NCBI GenBank assembly: GCA_011049385.1
Contig: DSBX01000172.1
Location: 1-5,640, forward strand
Direction: 5' to 3'
Length of the DNA: 5,640 bases
Source of the DNA: Caldifarciminota bacterium
Lineage (GTDB): Bacteria; Hydrothermota; Tepidihabitantia; Tepidihabitantales; Tepidihabitantaceae
Shown here one piece after another: positions 5,483 through 5,640 of this stretch (its first letter is position 1; each line of letters starts with the position of its first letter). The notes below the pieces were generated by a model that worked only from the letters and a program-made list of their open reading frames with translations, did not search any database and was not told where the DNA came from. The position numbers and the translations under genes were made by a program.

Positions 5483-5573
5483 GGCGTTCATCGGCGGTTA
5501 GTTCTTCCGGTCAGGAAAGGGATCTCTCCACTCCGGTCGAGATGACGGAGAGTTCCGGCGTTCATCGGCGGTT
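5483..5573 (+). repeat. 17-base direct repeat (5483-5499 and 5557-5573)
   Basis: GGCGTTCATCGGCGGTT occurs twice without mismatch, 74 bases apart start to start. Both copies are followed within a few bases by CTTCCGGT. A partial third copy, TCCGGCGTCCTTCA, ends the window at 5627-5640 and resembles TCCGGCGTTCATC before the second copy. The unit looks like a dispersed intergenic repeat and not like coding sequence. Confidence 0.8.
5519..5546. repeat. REP-like intergenic element, copy B
   Basis: A compact element starting GGATCTCTCC and ending CGGTCGAGATGAC (5534-5546). Its end matches copy A at 12 of 13 bases. ATCTC (5522-5526) can pair with GAGAT (5539-5543), making an imperfect palindrome as expected for REP-type elements. 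It sits between the two copies of the 17-base direct repeat. Confidence 0.55.
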
Positions 5574-5593
5574 GCTTCCGGTTCCTTCACTAG

Positions 5594-5625
5594 ACCACTG
5601 AACCACTTGACCGCTAGACCACTTC
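5594..5625. repeat. Degenerate 8-base tandem repeat, consensus ACCACTNN
   Basis: Four units in exact 8-base register: ACCACTGA, ACCACTTG, ACCGCTAG, ACCACTTC. A decayed fifth unit, TTCACTAG (5586-5593), precedes them. Six positions are nearly invariant and the last two vary in every unit. The period of eight is not a multiple of three and no reading frame is evident, so this is a non-coding microsatellite or intergenic repeat. Confidence 0.75.
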
Positions 5626-5640
5626 CTCCGGCGTCCTTCA

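Noticed and set aside
5586..5640. CRISPR array
   Set aside because: The units are 8 bases and contiguous, without spacers, and no cas gene is present.

Overview
This window is a G+C-rich (roughly two-thirds by eye), gene-dense piece of a bacterial chromosome. It was read from the sequence alone, so the lineage stays open. The genes are bacterial in type: a type II-like thymidylate kinase, a signal-anchored S41/PDZ processing protease, Fpg and an AGGAGGT ribosome binding site. The inositol-phosphate synthase is about as long as actinobacterial and archaeal enzymes (about 370 aa). The short repeats at the right end look like those in intergenic DNA of uncultivated bacterial phyla; candidate phylum WOR-3 comes to mind, but only as a weak impression. 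The left edge looks like a contig end.

Layout on the minus strand, in transcription order: an MBL-fold hydrolase of the glyoxalase II type (4830-4195); then, after 53 bases holding a promoter-like sequence and a strong ribosome binding site, a compact cluster of four genes. These are myo-inositol-1-phosphate synthase (4141-3020), thymidylate kinase tmk (3010-2378), a C-terminal processing peptidase (2376-805) and formamidopyrimidine-DNA glycosylase fpg (781 to the left edge). The gaps inside the cluster are 9, 1 and 23 bases, so one transcript is likely. The cluster joins unrelated housekeeping tasks (inositol lipid or solute precursor, dTTP supply, envelope proteolysis, oxidative DNA repair). 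The final C-terminal zinc-finger codons of fpg are lost at the left edge, where the first 26 bases are an exact inverted copy of bases 72-97.

On the plus strand, a promoter-like sequence (TTGACT, 17 bases, GATAAT at 4959-4987) lies back to back with a candidate promoter for the MBL gene. It places the expected transcript start at or next to an ATG (4994) that opens a 53-codon unknown ORF. That ORF overlaps, through TGATG, a 57-codon reading frame that is recognisably the N-terminus of a RibD-C/dihydrofolate-reductase-like protein. Similarity stops abruptly at about 5310, where repeat-rich DNA begins.

From about 5311 to 5640 I see no gene. This stretch is lower in G+C and holds several short repeat families: a REP-like GATC...CGGTCGARATGAC element, a 17-base direct repeat, a pyrimidine tract, and a degenerate 8-base tandem repeat ACCACTNN. 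I found no RNA gene, insertion sequence, CRISPR array or convincing intrinsic terminator. I also see no clear new multi-gene system. The points most worth a second look are the fold-back at the left edge, the apparently leaderless ORF with its broken downstream gene, and the repeat cluster.
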